Below, piece by piece: positions 36,064 to 43,563 of a DNA stretch of 64,000 nt. A program made the position numbers and the translations under genes. How positions within the stretch are numbered: position 1 is the stretch's first letter; each line of letters opens with the position of its first letter. The notes below the pieces were generated by a model, which ran no database searches, was not told the DNA's origin, and saw only the letters and a list, made by a program, of their open reading frames with translations. This DNA is from Planctomycetaceae bacterium (lineage in GTDB: Bacteria; Planctomycetota; Planctomycetia; Pirellulales; PNKZ01), in assembly GCA_016793115.1 (NCBI GenBank), contig JAEUIN010000273.1:124001-188000 (forward strand). Direction: 5' to 3'.

Positions 36064-36357
36064 CGTTTAGAATGCTATTGTTAAGAGTATCCCGACGGTC
36101 CATGCGATGGGGGGCAGCCCTGCACTCCATCGAATGCGGTGCCGAGCCGGCAGAAACGGCTCGACACCTAGGTCGTGATAAGGAATAGCATCATGCGGTT
36201 TTCTACTATGCACTCCGCATGTGCTGACGTACTGAGCGGTCGTGGTGATCGTCCCTCGAAGTTCAATCACCACGGCCGTTTTGTATTTGTCTGGGGGCGC
36301 TCAGACGCCCCACGTGCTATTCTGCGGTGCATATCGCTTCTCCCATTGGTTGATCGA

Positions 36358-37116
36358 TTACTCGTCGTCTTCGGACGCCATCGTCTTGATATAGGCGACC
36401 ATTGCGTCAATTCGTTTGCAGTCGGCCATCGTCACGCTTTCCGGAAATACGATCGACCCGGTGAGCATGAACACCGTTCCGTCAGGCTTCAGACGCTTGA
36501 ATTGAATCGGCTGGCTCGTCATCCCAGTGGGAACTTCTTGTTGTTTCACGGCTGCTGCGGCGGGCTTCCCGTCTGCGCCGGACTGTTCGACAGACTCGGC
36601 ATTTTTCTTTGTCGCCTTTGCGGGCTTTAGGCCGCGGTTGTACGGCGTCGTGATCTTCATGTTTGCAAGATGCGGACCGATCTCGATCTTGGCATCTTTG
36701 ACCGCCTGCAAGTAGAAGCGAATGGCTTTGTCGGCTGTTGCTCCCTTCGCCTCGCTGTTTTCGCGAAATGTCTCCACAAGTTGCTGCGGAGAGGCTTTTG
36801 TCAGATCGATCCCGTCAACGATGTCGCTATACGCAAGTGCGACAACCTCTTTGAGCGCCGCGGGCCATTGGTCGGTGCCGTGTGCACCGGCAAGAGAATG
36901 AAGCAACGGAAGCGGGGAGTTGCTTTCATTAACAAGCCCGAGGAACTTCATCGCCGAAGCGAGGTGGCTTTGAACACCGCCAGCCAGCCCCTTCATCACC
37001 GACTTGTCGATTCGCGAAGGAACTCCGCTTGCCTTGAGACTTCCAATGAAGTTGGCGAACGTGACGTAGCCGACATACGCCGGAAGCACCTTTGGGCTCG
37101 TTTCTGCCGTGGACAT
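36358..37116 (-). CDS. DUF5343 domain protein
   Basis: A 252-residue soluble protein. The N-terminal ~150 residues look like a DUF5343 domain: YVGYVTFANFIGSLKASGVPSRIDKSVMKGLAGGVQSHLASAMKFLGLVNESN, then LKEVVALAYSDIVDGIDLTKASPQQLVETFR. A Lys/Ala-rich linker and a C-terminal piece (MLTGSIVFPESVTMADCKRIDAMVAYIKTMA) follow. The molecular role is unknown; the domain is often met in variable gene neighbourhoods. The ATG at 37116 is preferred over one at 37152. It is divergent from the small-ORF pair across a region with repeated AACTACCGCA. Confidence 0.75.
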   Translation of the reverse strand: MSTAETSPKVLPAYVGYVTFANFIGSLKASGVPSRIDKSVMKGLAGGVQSHLASAMKFLGLVNESNSPLPLLHSLAGAHGTDQWPAALKEVVALAYSDIVDGIDLTKASPQQLVETFRENSEAKGATADKAIRFYLQAVKDAKIEIGPHLANMKITTPYNRGLKPAKATKKNAESVEQSGADGKPAAAAVKQQEVPTGMTSQPIQFKRLKPDGTVFMLTGSIVFPESVTMADCKRIDAMVAYIKTMASEDDE

Positions 37117-37150
37117 GTTTACACCGTTAAGAGTACGCGACAGGGACCGC

Positions 37151-37233
37151 AACTACCGCAAGTCGCGCTGCGGTAGTTCGATTAATAGAACCGGAAGAAT
37201 GGGAAATGTCAACTACCGCACACAACTACCGCA
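37151..37233. repeat. four copies of AACTACCGCA in a divergent promoter region
   Basis: Forward at 37151-37160, 37211-37220 and 37224-37233; reverse complement at 37169-37178. The first and the inverted copy form a 10-bp dyad with an 8-nt centre; the last two are direct repeats 13 nt apart inside the start of the 37206 gene. It looks like an operator for the divergent genes. Confidence 0.65.
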
Positions 37234-37517
37234 CGCAAACCGAGTCCGTCATGGTGCGTGGCCACGAAGATCGCGCCTACCGTGTTACGCCACTTGACTT
37301 CGACGGTCGCATCGTTGGGGTGACTGGGAGCGACGTAAACCACGCCATTGGGTATCTACGTCACTGCGTGTATCTCTTTGATAGCAAGCTGTTTAAGTCA
37401 CTTTCGAGCGAACTCTCGCCGGAGCGGCGGTCTAGACTTTGGAAGAGTGCGTCGCCTTTCGATGCAACCGTACTGCCACGGTCACTCGTGAATGGGGGCG
37501 ATATAGGTGGCGAATAA
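37206..37517 (+). CDS. hypothetical protein of the DUF5343 islet
   Basis: A 103-residue protein starting MSTTAHNYRTQ, with GGAAG 8 nt before the ATG. The body (YRVTPLDFDGRIVGVTGSDVNHAIGYLRHCVYLFDSKLF) appears as a small alpha/beta domain with no recognised family. It lacks a signal peptide. Its end overlaps the start of the next 54-codon ORF by 11 nt, suggesting coupling. An alternative start at 37251 would leave the repeated AACTACCGCA sites untranslated. Confidence 0.5.
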   Translation: MSTTAHNYRTQTESVMVRGHEDRAYRVTPLDFDGRIVGVTGSDVNHAIGYLRHCVYLFDSKLFKSLSSELSPERRSRLWKSASPFDATVLPRSLVNGGDIGGE

Positions 37518-37671
37518 GCCCAAGGAATCCAAGGCGAAGCAGCCGTCGATTGGCGGAAATGAATTTGACAGCCTAATGCGTGGACTCGTCGCCGTCCCTG
37601 TTAAGGAACTTGCAGCCGAACAGTCCAAGTATGACGCCACTAAGGCTAGCCGAAAGGCCAAGAAGCGATAG
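37507..37671 (+). CDS. 54-residue basic protein
   Basis: A GTG-started short gene: residues begin MANKPKESKAKQPSIGG, then EFDSLMRGLVAVPVKELAAE and a Lys/Arg-rich end (KASRKAKKR). The 'F..lmr..v.VPk.el...' core followed by a basic tail resembles short conserved bacterial proteins often found as small partners next to larger genes (a recalled resemblance, not tested). It overlaps the upstream gene by 11 nt. Confidence 0.5.
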   Translation: MANKPKESKAKQPSIGGNEFDSLMRGLVAVPVKELAAEQSKYDATKASRKAKKR

Positions 37672-37833
37672 GCGGGGGCCGCTGCAGCGGTGAGTTCGTC
37701 GTACGTCGAAAAGGTGAAGTCGTACATCGACAATCAGATGGAACATCACCGCCGCGAGTCGTTCTAAGAAGAATTTCGCCGCATCTGCGCGAAGTATCAG
37801 ATTGCGATCGACGAGCGCTACGCGTGGGATTGA
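37672..37833 (+). pseudogene. C-terminal remnant of IS200/RAYT-type transposase
   Basis: Reading on in frame after the small ORF gives SYVEKVKSYIDNQMEHHRRESF, then a stop (37765-37767), then EEFRRICAKYQIAIDERYAWD and a final stop. This matches the C-terminal helix of Y1 (IS200/IS605 or REP-associated tyrosine) transposases, with typical 'YI.NQ.EHHR..SF.DEFR...KYGI..DERYVWD'. The HUH and catalytic Tyr regions are missing and an in-frame stop interrupts it, so it is dead. It directly abuts the palindrome cluster at 37847-38059. Confidence 0.8.
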
Positions 37834-37846
37834 TTGAGATGACTGT

Positions 37847-38059
37847 GAAACCCTTACAGGGTTTCGGCCGATTGTAGACGACACCTTTCCCGGAGTGCGC
37901 GGGCATACCGCGACTCCGGGCTTTGTTGTCGAATCCCTTTGGGATTCCGGACATCTCGTCCGCCGTGGAGGTTGCCTCCACTGAACCCAGGTTGCGAGCA
38001 ACCTGGTCCGCTCGAAGAAAGCCGGTACCCGGTGCGCGGAACGCCGCGGAGGGCGTTCC
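37847..38059. repeat. cluster of short REP-like palindromes
   Basis: Successive inverted repeats: GAAACCC/GGGTTTC (37847-37865), a family 2 unit (37889-37950, reverse orientation, containing GAATCCC/GGGATTC), GGAGG/CCTCC (37967-37979), CCAGGTTGC/GCAACCTGG (37987-38006) and GGAACGCC/GGCGTTCC (38038-38059). None has a U-run. They fill the gap between the transposase remnant and the pyruvyl transferase gene. Confidence 0.75.
37889..37950 (-). repeat. dispersed palindromic repeat, family 2, copy B
   Basis: The reverse complement matches copy A at 35696-35757 over most of its ~62 bp, including both arm pairs. Differences are concentrated in the loops. Confidence 0.8.
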
Positions 38060-38119
38060 CTACAGGTCTGCTTGCGCCTTGGTAGCGGCCGCTGCTGGGA
38101 GACTTGGTCGCGGCCGCGG

Positions 38120-39388
38120 CTACTTCGGCAGGCTCGCGCGGAGGGTTTGCATCGTTTCGGCTTGGCGTTTGGCGACGAAGGCGCGGGCTTGTTCCGCTTT
38201 GGCTTTCGCCGCGGCCGGGTCTTTCGCCATCTGCACGGCCGCTTCCGGCATGCGGGCCACTTCGGCCTCGACGTCGAAATCGAAGACCCAATCGGCGAGG
38301 CCGATATCGCGCCACATCGTCCCCTTGGTCGTTTGCTCGGCCCAGCGGCAGACGATCGCCGGCACGCCCATGCCGATGCACATGATCGGCGAGTGCATCT
38401 CGTTGCCGAAGAGGCCGGCGCTGCGGGCATAGACGCTGCGGGCTTCGTCGGTGAGCCAGTAATCCTTGCGCCAGGCGACGCGCTTCACGACGTCGGCGGG
38501 GAGTTTTTCCAGCAACATCTCGCGGCCGAGTTCCATGTGGCTGGAGTCTTCGGGGCAGAGGAGCACCTTCATCTCGGTCTCGCGAACGATTCGCGTGATC
38601 GCCTCGCGGAGCGGCCGGTGATCGTGCTCCTTCATTTCCTCGTTGCGGGCATGCCGGCCGGGATGAAACTCGACGTTCGGCTTCATCTTCCAATACGGCG
38701 AGATCCGCAACCGCGGGATGCAGCAGAGAAACTTGCCGGCCTCGAGACCGGCGCTCTTGAGAAAGGCCTCGGCCGCGGCGTCGTTCGTGAGATCCGTGGC
38801 GAAGGCGGCGTCGGGTCCGTATTCCATGATGGGCGCCCGGCAGCCCAACTCTTGGGCGCGGCGCATCGAGACGGAGTCGCGGAAGAAGACGAATTTCGCC
38901 TGGTTGAGCACTTCGATCGTCGACGGCCCCGACGGCGGCGAGACGACGAGCTTGACGACGGCCTCGGGATACTGCGGCACGCCGACGCCGTAGATGCCGA
39001 ACGGCTTGCCGGTTTCCTTGATCCACTTGCGGACGTCGCCTTCCGAGAGCGAGGCGGCGGAGCCGTGCAGGAGGAAATCGCACTCCCGGAAAGCGGCGAC
39101 GCGATCTTCGTCGGTGCGCGTGATCTTCAGTTTGGGAAAGCGGCGGAGGATCAATTGGTCGACGCCCATGTCGACGTTGCGCGGCCAGAGCGTGAGTTCG
39201 GCTTCCGGCAGATACTTTTCGAGAATCGCCAACAACCCGGGGGTGTGGGCGATGTCGCCGATGTTCACCGTTTGCCAAGCGGAGCGAATGAGAATCTTCG
39301 GGGTGCGCTTGTCGGCGGCGACGGCGGCGCGGACGCCGGCGGCCAGCGCGGCGCACAGACCGGCTTGAAGGAATTGACGGCGCTGCAT
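38120..39388 (-). CDS. Tat-exported polysaccharide pyruvyl transferase-family protein
   Basis: A 422-residue protein with a twin-arginine-like signal (MQRRQFLQAGLCAALAAG). The body matches the polysaccharide pyruvyl transferase/CsaB-like fold: AWQTVNIGDIAHTPGLLAIL at the start, the glycine/His-rich CDFLLHGSAA, PFGIYGVGVPQYPE, FFRDSVSMRRAQELG and a late GNEMHSPIMCIGMGVPAIVC loop, all typical positions in the family. Family members add pyruvate ketals to surface sugars using PEP, normally in the cytoplasm, so export is unusual and its biochemical role is uncertain. Confidence 0.8.
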   Translation of the reverse strand: MQRRQFLQAGLCAALAAGVRAAVAADKRTPKILIRSAWQTVNIGDIAHTPGLLAILEKYLPEAELTLWPRNVDMGVDQLILRRFPKLKITRTDEDRVAAFRECDFLLHGSAASLSEGDVRKWIKETGKPFGIYGVGVPQYPEAVVKLVVSPPSGPSTIEVLNQAKFVFFRDSVSMRRAQELGCRAPIMEYGPDAAFATDLTNDAAAEAFLKSAGLEAGKFLCCIPRLRISPYWKMKPNVEFHPGRHARNEEMKEHDHRPLREAITRIVRETEMKVLLCPEDSSHMELGREMLLEKLPADVVKRVAWRKDYWLTDEARSVYARSAGLFGNEMHSPIMCIGMGVPAIVCRWAEQTTKGTMWRDIGLADWVFDFDVEAEVARMPEAAVQMAKDPAAAKAKAEQARAFVAKRQAETMQTLRASLPK

Positions 39389-39406
39389 GATTTATCGCTC
39401 TCCGAA

Positions 39407-40318
39407 CTACTTGCCGCGGGCGATCAACACCGAGCAGGGCGCTTGATTGAGCACCTTGCTGCTCGTGCTGCCGATGAAGATTCTTTCGAGCAGGCTTTTG
39501 CCGTGGGTGCCGATGACGACGAGGTCGCCTTGCTTCTCTTGCACGACGCGGAGAACTTCCTGAGCGGCGTGTCCTTCGGCGCAGACGACTTCCGCGCCGC
39601 TGAACGGCGCAGGCTGCTTGCCCATGAACTCGCCGAGCTGATCGCAGGCCTGCCGCTTCTCCGCTTCATGTTCGCGGAGCCAGGTGGCCGACATGGCTTC
39701 CGTGTCGGCGTCGCGGGCCTTGGTGAGGAGCCATTGCGGAATCTCGCCGGCCGTGAGGGCTTCGATCACCGTGAGCGCGACGACGTGCGTCGCGGCCGGC
39801 AAGCTGAACTTCTCGGCGACGGCGAGCGCCGCCGTGCTGCCGGCGGAGCCGTCGTAGGCGTAGACCACGCACAGCGGTTGGCCGACGCGATGCTGGGCCT
39901 GCGGGCGGACGACGAGCACGGGCACCGGCGAGCTTTGCGCGATGGCGTTGGAAACGCTGCCGAGGAAGATGTGTTCCAGAGTCGAGAGGCCGCGCGCGCC
40001 GACGACGATGAGATCGGCGTTCCACTTCTGCGCTTCGATGACGACGCCTTCGGCCGCGGTGTGTTCGGCCACGATGTTCACGGCCTTCGCGGCCAGCGCG
40101 GGGGGAAGCAGCACGCGGGCCTCGTTGAAGATCGTGGCGCAGAGCGCGGTGCGGGCCCGCTCCTGCATTTCTTCCGTCGCGGCGGCATGGCGGACGATGA
40201 GTTCGGGAGGCGCGAAGTAGAAGGCCGCTTCATCGCGATCGGCCTGGAGCCATTGGCCGGTCTGACGCACGGCGGCCAGCGAGCCGGGCGACCCGTCGAC
40301 GGCGAAGAGAACTTTCAT
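39407..40318 (-). CDS. tandem universal stress protein
   Basis: A 303-residue protein with two Usp domains. The first starts MKVLFAVDGSPGS and ends GARGLSTLEHIFLGSVSNAIAQSSPVPVLVV; the second starts VVYAYDGSAGS and ends GTHGKSLLERIFIGSTSSKVLNQAPCSVLI. Both carry the G-x2-G-x9-G(S/T) ATP-binding motif. The role is stress endurance and nucleotide sensing. It lies 18 nt upstream of the pyruvyl transferase gene; co-transcription is possible. Confidence 0.92.
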   Translation of the reverse strand: MKVLFAVDGSPGSLAAVRQTGQWLQADRDEAAFYFAPPELIVRHAAATEEMQERARTALCATIFNEARVLLPPALAAKAVNIVAEHTAAEGVVIEAQKWNADLIVVGARGLSTLEHIFLGSVSNAIAQSSPVPVLVVRPQAQHRVGQPLCVVYAYDGSAGSTAALAVAEKFSLPAATHVVALTVIEALTAGEIPQWLLTKARDADTEAMSATWLREHEAEKRQACDQLGEFMGKQPAPFSGAEVVCAEGHAAQEVLRVVQEKQGDLVVIGTHGKSLLERIFIGSTSSKVLNQAPCSVLIARGK

Positions 40319-40449
40319 GATTGGAACCTCGAGTGGCGAAAGGGGCGGAAAGCGTCGGCGGGCGACTGGGCCGGAACCGAAGCCCCGGTTTGCGGGGCTT
40401 CACTGCGTTCCGCCCCGAGGATCCGACGCTCACCACCTATTCTTGGCTA

Positions 40450-41523
40450 TTAGTCGATCAAGGGAACTTTGTACGGTGCGCCGGACTGTTCGCGGACGTA
40501 GCGCGGCACGGCGTAGCCCGGCAGACGCTCGCGGAGCGCGGCGACGAGTCGCAACCCTGCGGCCTCGGGCACTTCGAAATGCGCGGCTCCGGCGACGCGG
40601 TCGAGCTGATGCAGATAATACGGCATGACGCCGAGGGCAACCAGCCGGCGGGAGAGCTCGTCGAGCGCGGCGACGGAGTCGTTGACGCCGCGGAGCAGCA
40701 CCGCTTGGTTGAGCAGCACGACGCCGGCGCGGCGGAGGCGATCGCAAGCGGCGGCGACGTCGTCGTCGAGCTCGGCCGCGTGGTTGGCATGGACGACGCA
40801 GATCGGCGTCAGCCGCGAGCCGGCGGCCGAGAACCATGCGAGCAACGAATCGCAGACGCGCTCCGGAATGAAGATCGGCAGCCGCGTGTGGATGCGGAGC
40901 GTGCGGAGATGGGGAATCGCCTCCAGGCGGCGCACGAGCGGTTCGAGAACGTCGTCGACCACGGTGAGCGGATCGCCGCCGCTGAGGATCACTTCGTCGA
41001 TCGTCGGGTCGGCGGCGATCGCGTCGAGCGCCGGCAGCCACTCGGCGAGCGAGTGCGGAGCGGCGGAGTAGGGATAGTGGCGACGGAAGCAATAGCGGCA
41101 ATGAACGGCGCAGGCTCCGGTCGTGATGAGCAGGGCCCGCGAAGAATACTTTTGGAGCAGGCCGGGGGCGCGCTCGGCGGGGGCGTCGCCGACGGGATCG
41201 GCCGTGAAGCCGGGGGCGGCGCGGAGTTCATCGTCCAGCGGCAAGACTTGGCGGAGGAGCGGATCGGCGAGGTCGGCCTTGCGCATGCGGGCCAGAAAGG
41301 CGCGGGGGACGAACAGGCCGAACTGCTGGGCGGCGCGGCGGGCGGCGGGGAGAAGCGTCGCCGGAAGTTCCAACAGGCGACAGAGTTCGGCCGGATCGCG
41401 CACGGCCTGCTTGAGCGCGGTGCGCCAGGCCGAGCCGGCGGCGGCGGGCGGGCCTTCGAAAACCGGCTCGGGCTGCGGCAAATTGGGGCTGACAGGCCGG
41501 GCGGGTTTCGTGGATAATGCCAT
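40450..41523 (-). CDS. epmB: EF-P lysine 2,3-aminomutase EpmB
   Basis: A 357-residue radical SAM/PLP enzyme of the KamA/EpmB family that makes (R)-beta-lysine for EF-P. The [4Fe-4S] ligands are C138, C142 and C145 (ACAVHCRYCFRRHYPY); ILSGGDPL and RIHTRLPIFIPERV follow, and the PLP Lys lies in the C-terminal part. It is shorter than clostridial aminomutase and matches EpmB length. The ATG at 41523 is chosen because the upstream frame is not protein-like. It is divergent from efp, 155 nt away, which supports EpmB over a catabolic aminomutase. EpmA is not in the window. Confidence 0.93.
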   Translation of the reverse strand: MALSTKPARPVSPNLPQPEPVFEGPPAAAGSAWRTALKQAVRDPAELCRLLELPATLLPAARRAAQQFGLFVPRAFLARMRKADLADPLLRQVLPLDDELRAAPGFTADPVGDAPAERAPGLLQKYSSRALLITTGACAVHCRYCFRRHYPYSAAPHSLAEWLPALDAIAADPTIDEVILSGGDPLTVVDDVLEPLVRRLEAIPHLRTLRIHTRLPIFIPERVCDSLLAWFSAAGSRLTPICVVHANHAAELDDDVAAACDRLRRAGVVLLNQAVLLRGVNDSVAALDELSRRLVALGVMPYYLHQLDRVAGAAHFEVPEAAGLRLVAALRERLPGYAVPRYVREQSGAPYKVPLID

Positions 41524-41678
41524 ATTCCCGTATTTTAAGGCATCGCCGGCAAGGGCGACAGAGCCTCGCCACGCGTTGGAGCAGCAGGCCGGGCGGCCGC
41601 GCATTCGCCCGCCGCAGCCCGCGCCGACGCCGGGCCGCCGCCGATTTGTTTCCCCCCTCAGCACAGGACCGATTTCCC

Positions 41679-42248
41679 GTGGGTACTTACAGCACTAGCG
41701 ATTTCAAGAAGGGTCTGAAGATTCAGATCGACGGCGAGCCCTACCTGATTACGGAAATGAACTTCCGCAAGCCGGGCAAAGGCAACGCGCTCTACGAGTG
41801 CAAGATGAAGAACCTGATTCGCGGCACGACGCTGCAGCGAACCTACAAGGGGGGCGACTCGCTGGAGAGCGCCGACGTGACGGAAATCGACGCGCAGTTC
41901 TTGTACCGCCAGGGAGACAAGTTCGTGTTCATGGACAACACGAGCTTCGAGCAATACGAACTCTCGCCGGAACAGATCGACGACGCTTGGAAGTACATCA
42001 AGGAAGGGACGGTCTGCTCGGTCGTGTTGTTCAACGACAACCCGATCACCGTGACGCCGCCGAACCACGTGGTGCTGAAAGTGGAATACACCGAGCCGGC
42101 GGTGCGCGGCAACACGGCGACCAATCTGACGAAGCCGGCGAAGATGGAAACCGGCGCGGAGTTCATCGTGCCGGCGTTCATCGAAATGGGCGAGATGATC
42201 AAGATCGACACTCGCACCGGCGAATACGGCGGCCGCGTGGCGGAGTAG
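41679..42248 (+). CDS. efp: elongation factor P
   Basis: A 189-residue EF-P that relieves ribosome stalling at polyproline. KOW/N-domain: MGTYSTSDFKKGLKIQIDGEPYLITEMNF; the modifiable loop FRKPGKGNA has Lys at residue 34, the site beta-lysylated in Escherichia coli. OB domains follow (DVTEIDAQFLYRQGDKFVFMD, LKVEYTEPAVRGNTATN, GAEFIVPAFIEMGEMIKIDTRTGEY). The start is GTG at 41679; CAGGA stands about 12 nt upstream. It is paired head-to-head with epmB. Confidence 0.97.
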   Translation: MGTYSTSDFKKGLKIQIDGEPYLITEMNFRKPGKGNALYECKMKNLIRGTTLQRTYKGGDSLESADVTEIDAQFLYRQGDKFVFMDNTSFEQYELSPEQIDDAWKYIKEGTVCSVVLFNDNPITVTPPNHVVLKVEYTEPAVRGNTATNLTKPAKMETGAEFIVPAFIEMGEMIKIDTRTGEYGGRVAE

Positions 42249-42279
42249 CCGCGCGGGTCGGTCGGGCCGGGCCGCTGCC

Positions 42280-43563
42280 CTAGCGACCGGCCCAGCTGTT
42301 GGGTGCGCCCGTCGGACAGCACGAGCCGCGGCTGAAGCGCCAGGTGAGACCGGCGCCGACCCAGTAGCTGCTCACGGAAGTCGTCGTCAGCGGGCCGATC
42401 TGTTCCGAATCGCGGAACATACCGCCGGCCATCAGGTCGAAATCGACGCCGGGCAGCACGTCGACGACGCCGACGCCCGCCGTGATGCGGTGTCGGCTCG
42501 TGATCGCCAGCAAGCCTTCGGTGTATTGCACCGCGGGCAATCCGCCCGGCACGACGACGCCGCCGACGTTCGTGTCGGGCGACGAGTCGAGCGGATTGGC
42601 GGCCCAAACGTAGCCGGAACGCAAACGGATTGCGCCGAGCGACAACTGAGAGCCGAGCTGCACGACCCACTGATTGTCGTAAACCGCTTTGAACAGCGCG
42701 GCCTCGTCCCACATCTTGTAAAGCACGTCGACGCCGAGCAGCAAACGTCCGTCGAGCAGCGCCGAGTTGGCGATCCCGAAGCCGATGTTGCGCGGCAGCT
42801 CCATGTTGACGTCGACGTTGGCTTGGAACGGCAGAAACAGCGGATCGAAGACGACCGCATTGTCGAACGTGTACGATTGCTCGGTTTGATAGTAGGCCCC
42901 GATCGTCGTCGCCTCCGTCAGGCGAAAGTTCGTTCCGAAAGTTCCCCGCGGCGCGTAGTCGGGCGTCATGCCGCTATGCCGGATGAACGGACTGTCGAAG
43001 AACGCGATGCCGAGCGAAGCCGTGGCGCCGACGGACCAACGATCGGTCAGATCGACGCCCAGCGAGGCCGGCAGGTTGAAGATCGTCGAGCCCATGTTCG
43101 TGCCGTTGCTTTGCGGCACGTCGCGAAAATCGGCGAAGCCGCCGGACGTCGTCACGAAGCCCAGCGCGAACACGGCGGGCAGCCCGAAGGCGCTGAAATC
43201 CTGCGAGACGCCGAAGTTGCCGACCGGCGTCCCGGGCGCGGACGACGTGGCCGAAAAAGGTTGAATCAGCGCCGGTCCGACGGTCGGAATATTCCCGGTC
43301 TGCGTCATCTTGAAGGTGACGTCGGCCCAGGCTCCGCCGAAATGGAATTGCGTCCCGCGAAATTGCGTGAGCGTCGCGGGATTGCCGTTGATGCCGCTGA
43401 CCACGTCTTGCGGCCGGGCGATGCTCACGCCGCCCATGCCGCCGGCGGCGGGCATGAGCGTATTGTGCAGTTCGGTACCGAAGGGCTGTGCCTGCACCGT
43501 AGTCGCAACGGCCGCGAGAGCCAGCCAAACGACGGCCGAAAGTCCACGGTTGGTCTTAAACAT
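42280..43563 (-). CDS. OmpP1/FadL-family outer-membrane protein
   Basis: A 427-residue protein with a signal peptide (GLSAVVWLALAAVATTVQAQ). FadL-type N-terminus: GMGGVSIARPQDVVSGINGNPATLTQF. Alternating beta-strands ending in aromatics follow, with late strands RLRSGYVWAANPLD, SRHRITAGVGV and SSYWVGAGLTWRFSRG. FadL channels take up hydrophobic compounds. A C-terminal CC pair (RGSCCPTG) is unusual. AAGGAGG lies 40 nt above the ATG, too far to act as its ribosome site, yet no start closer to it is in frame. Confidence 0.88.
   Translation of the reverse strand: MFKTNRGLSAVVWLALAAVATTVQAQPFGTELHNTLMPAAGGMGGVSIARPQDVVSGINGNPATLTQFRGTQFHFGGAWADVTFKMTQTGNIPTVGPALIQPFSATSSAPGTPVGNFGVSQDFSAFGLPAVFALGFVTTSGGFADFRDVPQSNGTNMGSTIFNLPASLGVDLTDRWSVGATASLGIAFFDSPFIRHSGMTPDYAPRGTFGTNFRLTEATTIGAYYQTEQSYTFDNAVVFDPLFLPFQANVDVNMELPRNIGFGIANSALLDGRLLLGVDVLYKMWDEAALFKAVYDNQWVVQLGSQLSLGAIRLRSGYVWAANPLDSSPDTNVGGVVVPGGLPAVQYTEGLLAITSRHRITAGVGVVDVLPGVDFDLMAGGMFRDSEQIGPLTTTSVSSYWVGAGLTWRFSRGSCCPTGAPNSWAGR

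Larger units (their letters stand above)
35668..36357. other. accessory intergenic region with repeats and hairpins
   Basis: 690 nt, less GC-rich than the flanks, at the left end of the DUF5343 islet. It holds a family 2 repeat (35696-35757), a minus-strand terminator (35810-35840), a possible 62-codon minus ORF (35875-36063), and two hairpins: 36237-36274 (12-bp stem followed by GTTTTGTATTTG on the plus strand) and a GGGGCG/CGCCCC hairpin near 36295-36312 that could end the DUF5343 transcript. Confidence 0.4.

Noticed and set aside
35847-36188. 113-codon plus-strand frame in the islet
   Set aside because: No ribosome site or motif, mixed composition, and it conflicts with a terminator-backed minus-strand frame. 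Left as non-coding.
37206-37671. Calling the two small islet ORFs a toxin-antitoxin pair
   Set aside because: Order and overlap fit, but neither translation shows a known toxin or antitoxin fold; left as hypothetical proteins.
38072-40453. Very long plus-strand open frame (about 790 codons)
   Set aside because: It runs antisense to the pyruvyl transferase and Usp genes; the translation is Arg/Gly/Asp/His-rich with no domain, a normal shadow in GC-rich DNA.
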